Assembly: GCA_009845645.1 (NCBI GenBank)
Contig: VXZF01000507.1
Coordinates: forward strand, 1-9,508
Direction: 5' to 3'
Origin: Gemmatimonadota bacterium
Lineage (GTDB): Bacteria > Latescibacterota > UBA2968 > UBA8231
Length of the DNA: 9,508 bases
Within the stretch, counting starts at the first letter, position 1. Each line of letters opens with the position of its first letter. The notes beneath the pieces were generated by a model. The model ran no database searches and was not told the origin of the DNA. It was given only the letters and a program-made list of their open reading frames with translations. This document shows positions 9,507 to 9,508 of this stretch, in pieces. The translations under genes and the position numbers were made by a program.

Positions 9507-9508
9507 TC

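Overview
The window is a gene-dense piece of a GC-rich bacterial chromosome, with almost no intergenic DNA. A lipoprotein signal peptide, a heme O synthase (aerobic respiration) and an NAD-dependent DNA ligase point to a Gram-negative bacterium. The large lipoprotein has Ig/PKD-like repeats and a formylglycine-generating-enzyme (FGE)-like C-terminus ending in GFRCCR. That style resembles myxobacterial/Bradymonas-type or related deltaproteobacterial-grade lineages, while the unusual enolase-superfamily paralogues recall uncultivated groups such as Latescibacterota. Neither placement is proved by the sequence.

Layout. (1) Plus strand, 2-3393: a likely operon of parB (5' end cut by the window), an FGE-like lipoprotein, larB and mobA. 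Two of its junctions are 4-nt ATGA overlaps. (2) Minus strand, 4215-3355: ctaB, convergent with mobA and overlapping it by 39 nt. (3) 4216-4319: the longest intergenic stretch, only 104 nt, holding back-to-back promoter candidates for ctaB and ligA. (4) Plus strand, 4320-6332: ligA, complete with all expected domains. (5) Minus strand, 9506-6329: a three-gene unit of two tandem enolase-superfamily paralogues, joined by a 4-nt GTGA overlap, followed by a 100-residue two-helix membrane protein. Its stop codon interlocks with that of ligA inside a large inverted repeat.

The plus-strand operon mixes chromosome segregation (ParB), an envelope lipoprotein and two cofactor steps: LarB for the nickel-pincer nucleotide and MobA for the molybdenum guanine dinucleotide. 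The housekeeping genes parB, ctaB and ligA are recognisable with high confidence. The least understood part is the minus-strand pair of enolase-fold enzymes. Both keep the full set of catalytic residues at identical spacing, but I cannot assign a substrate. No tRNA, rRNA, CRISPR array, insertion sequence or attachment site was seen.
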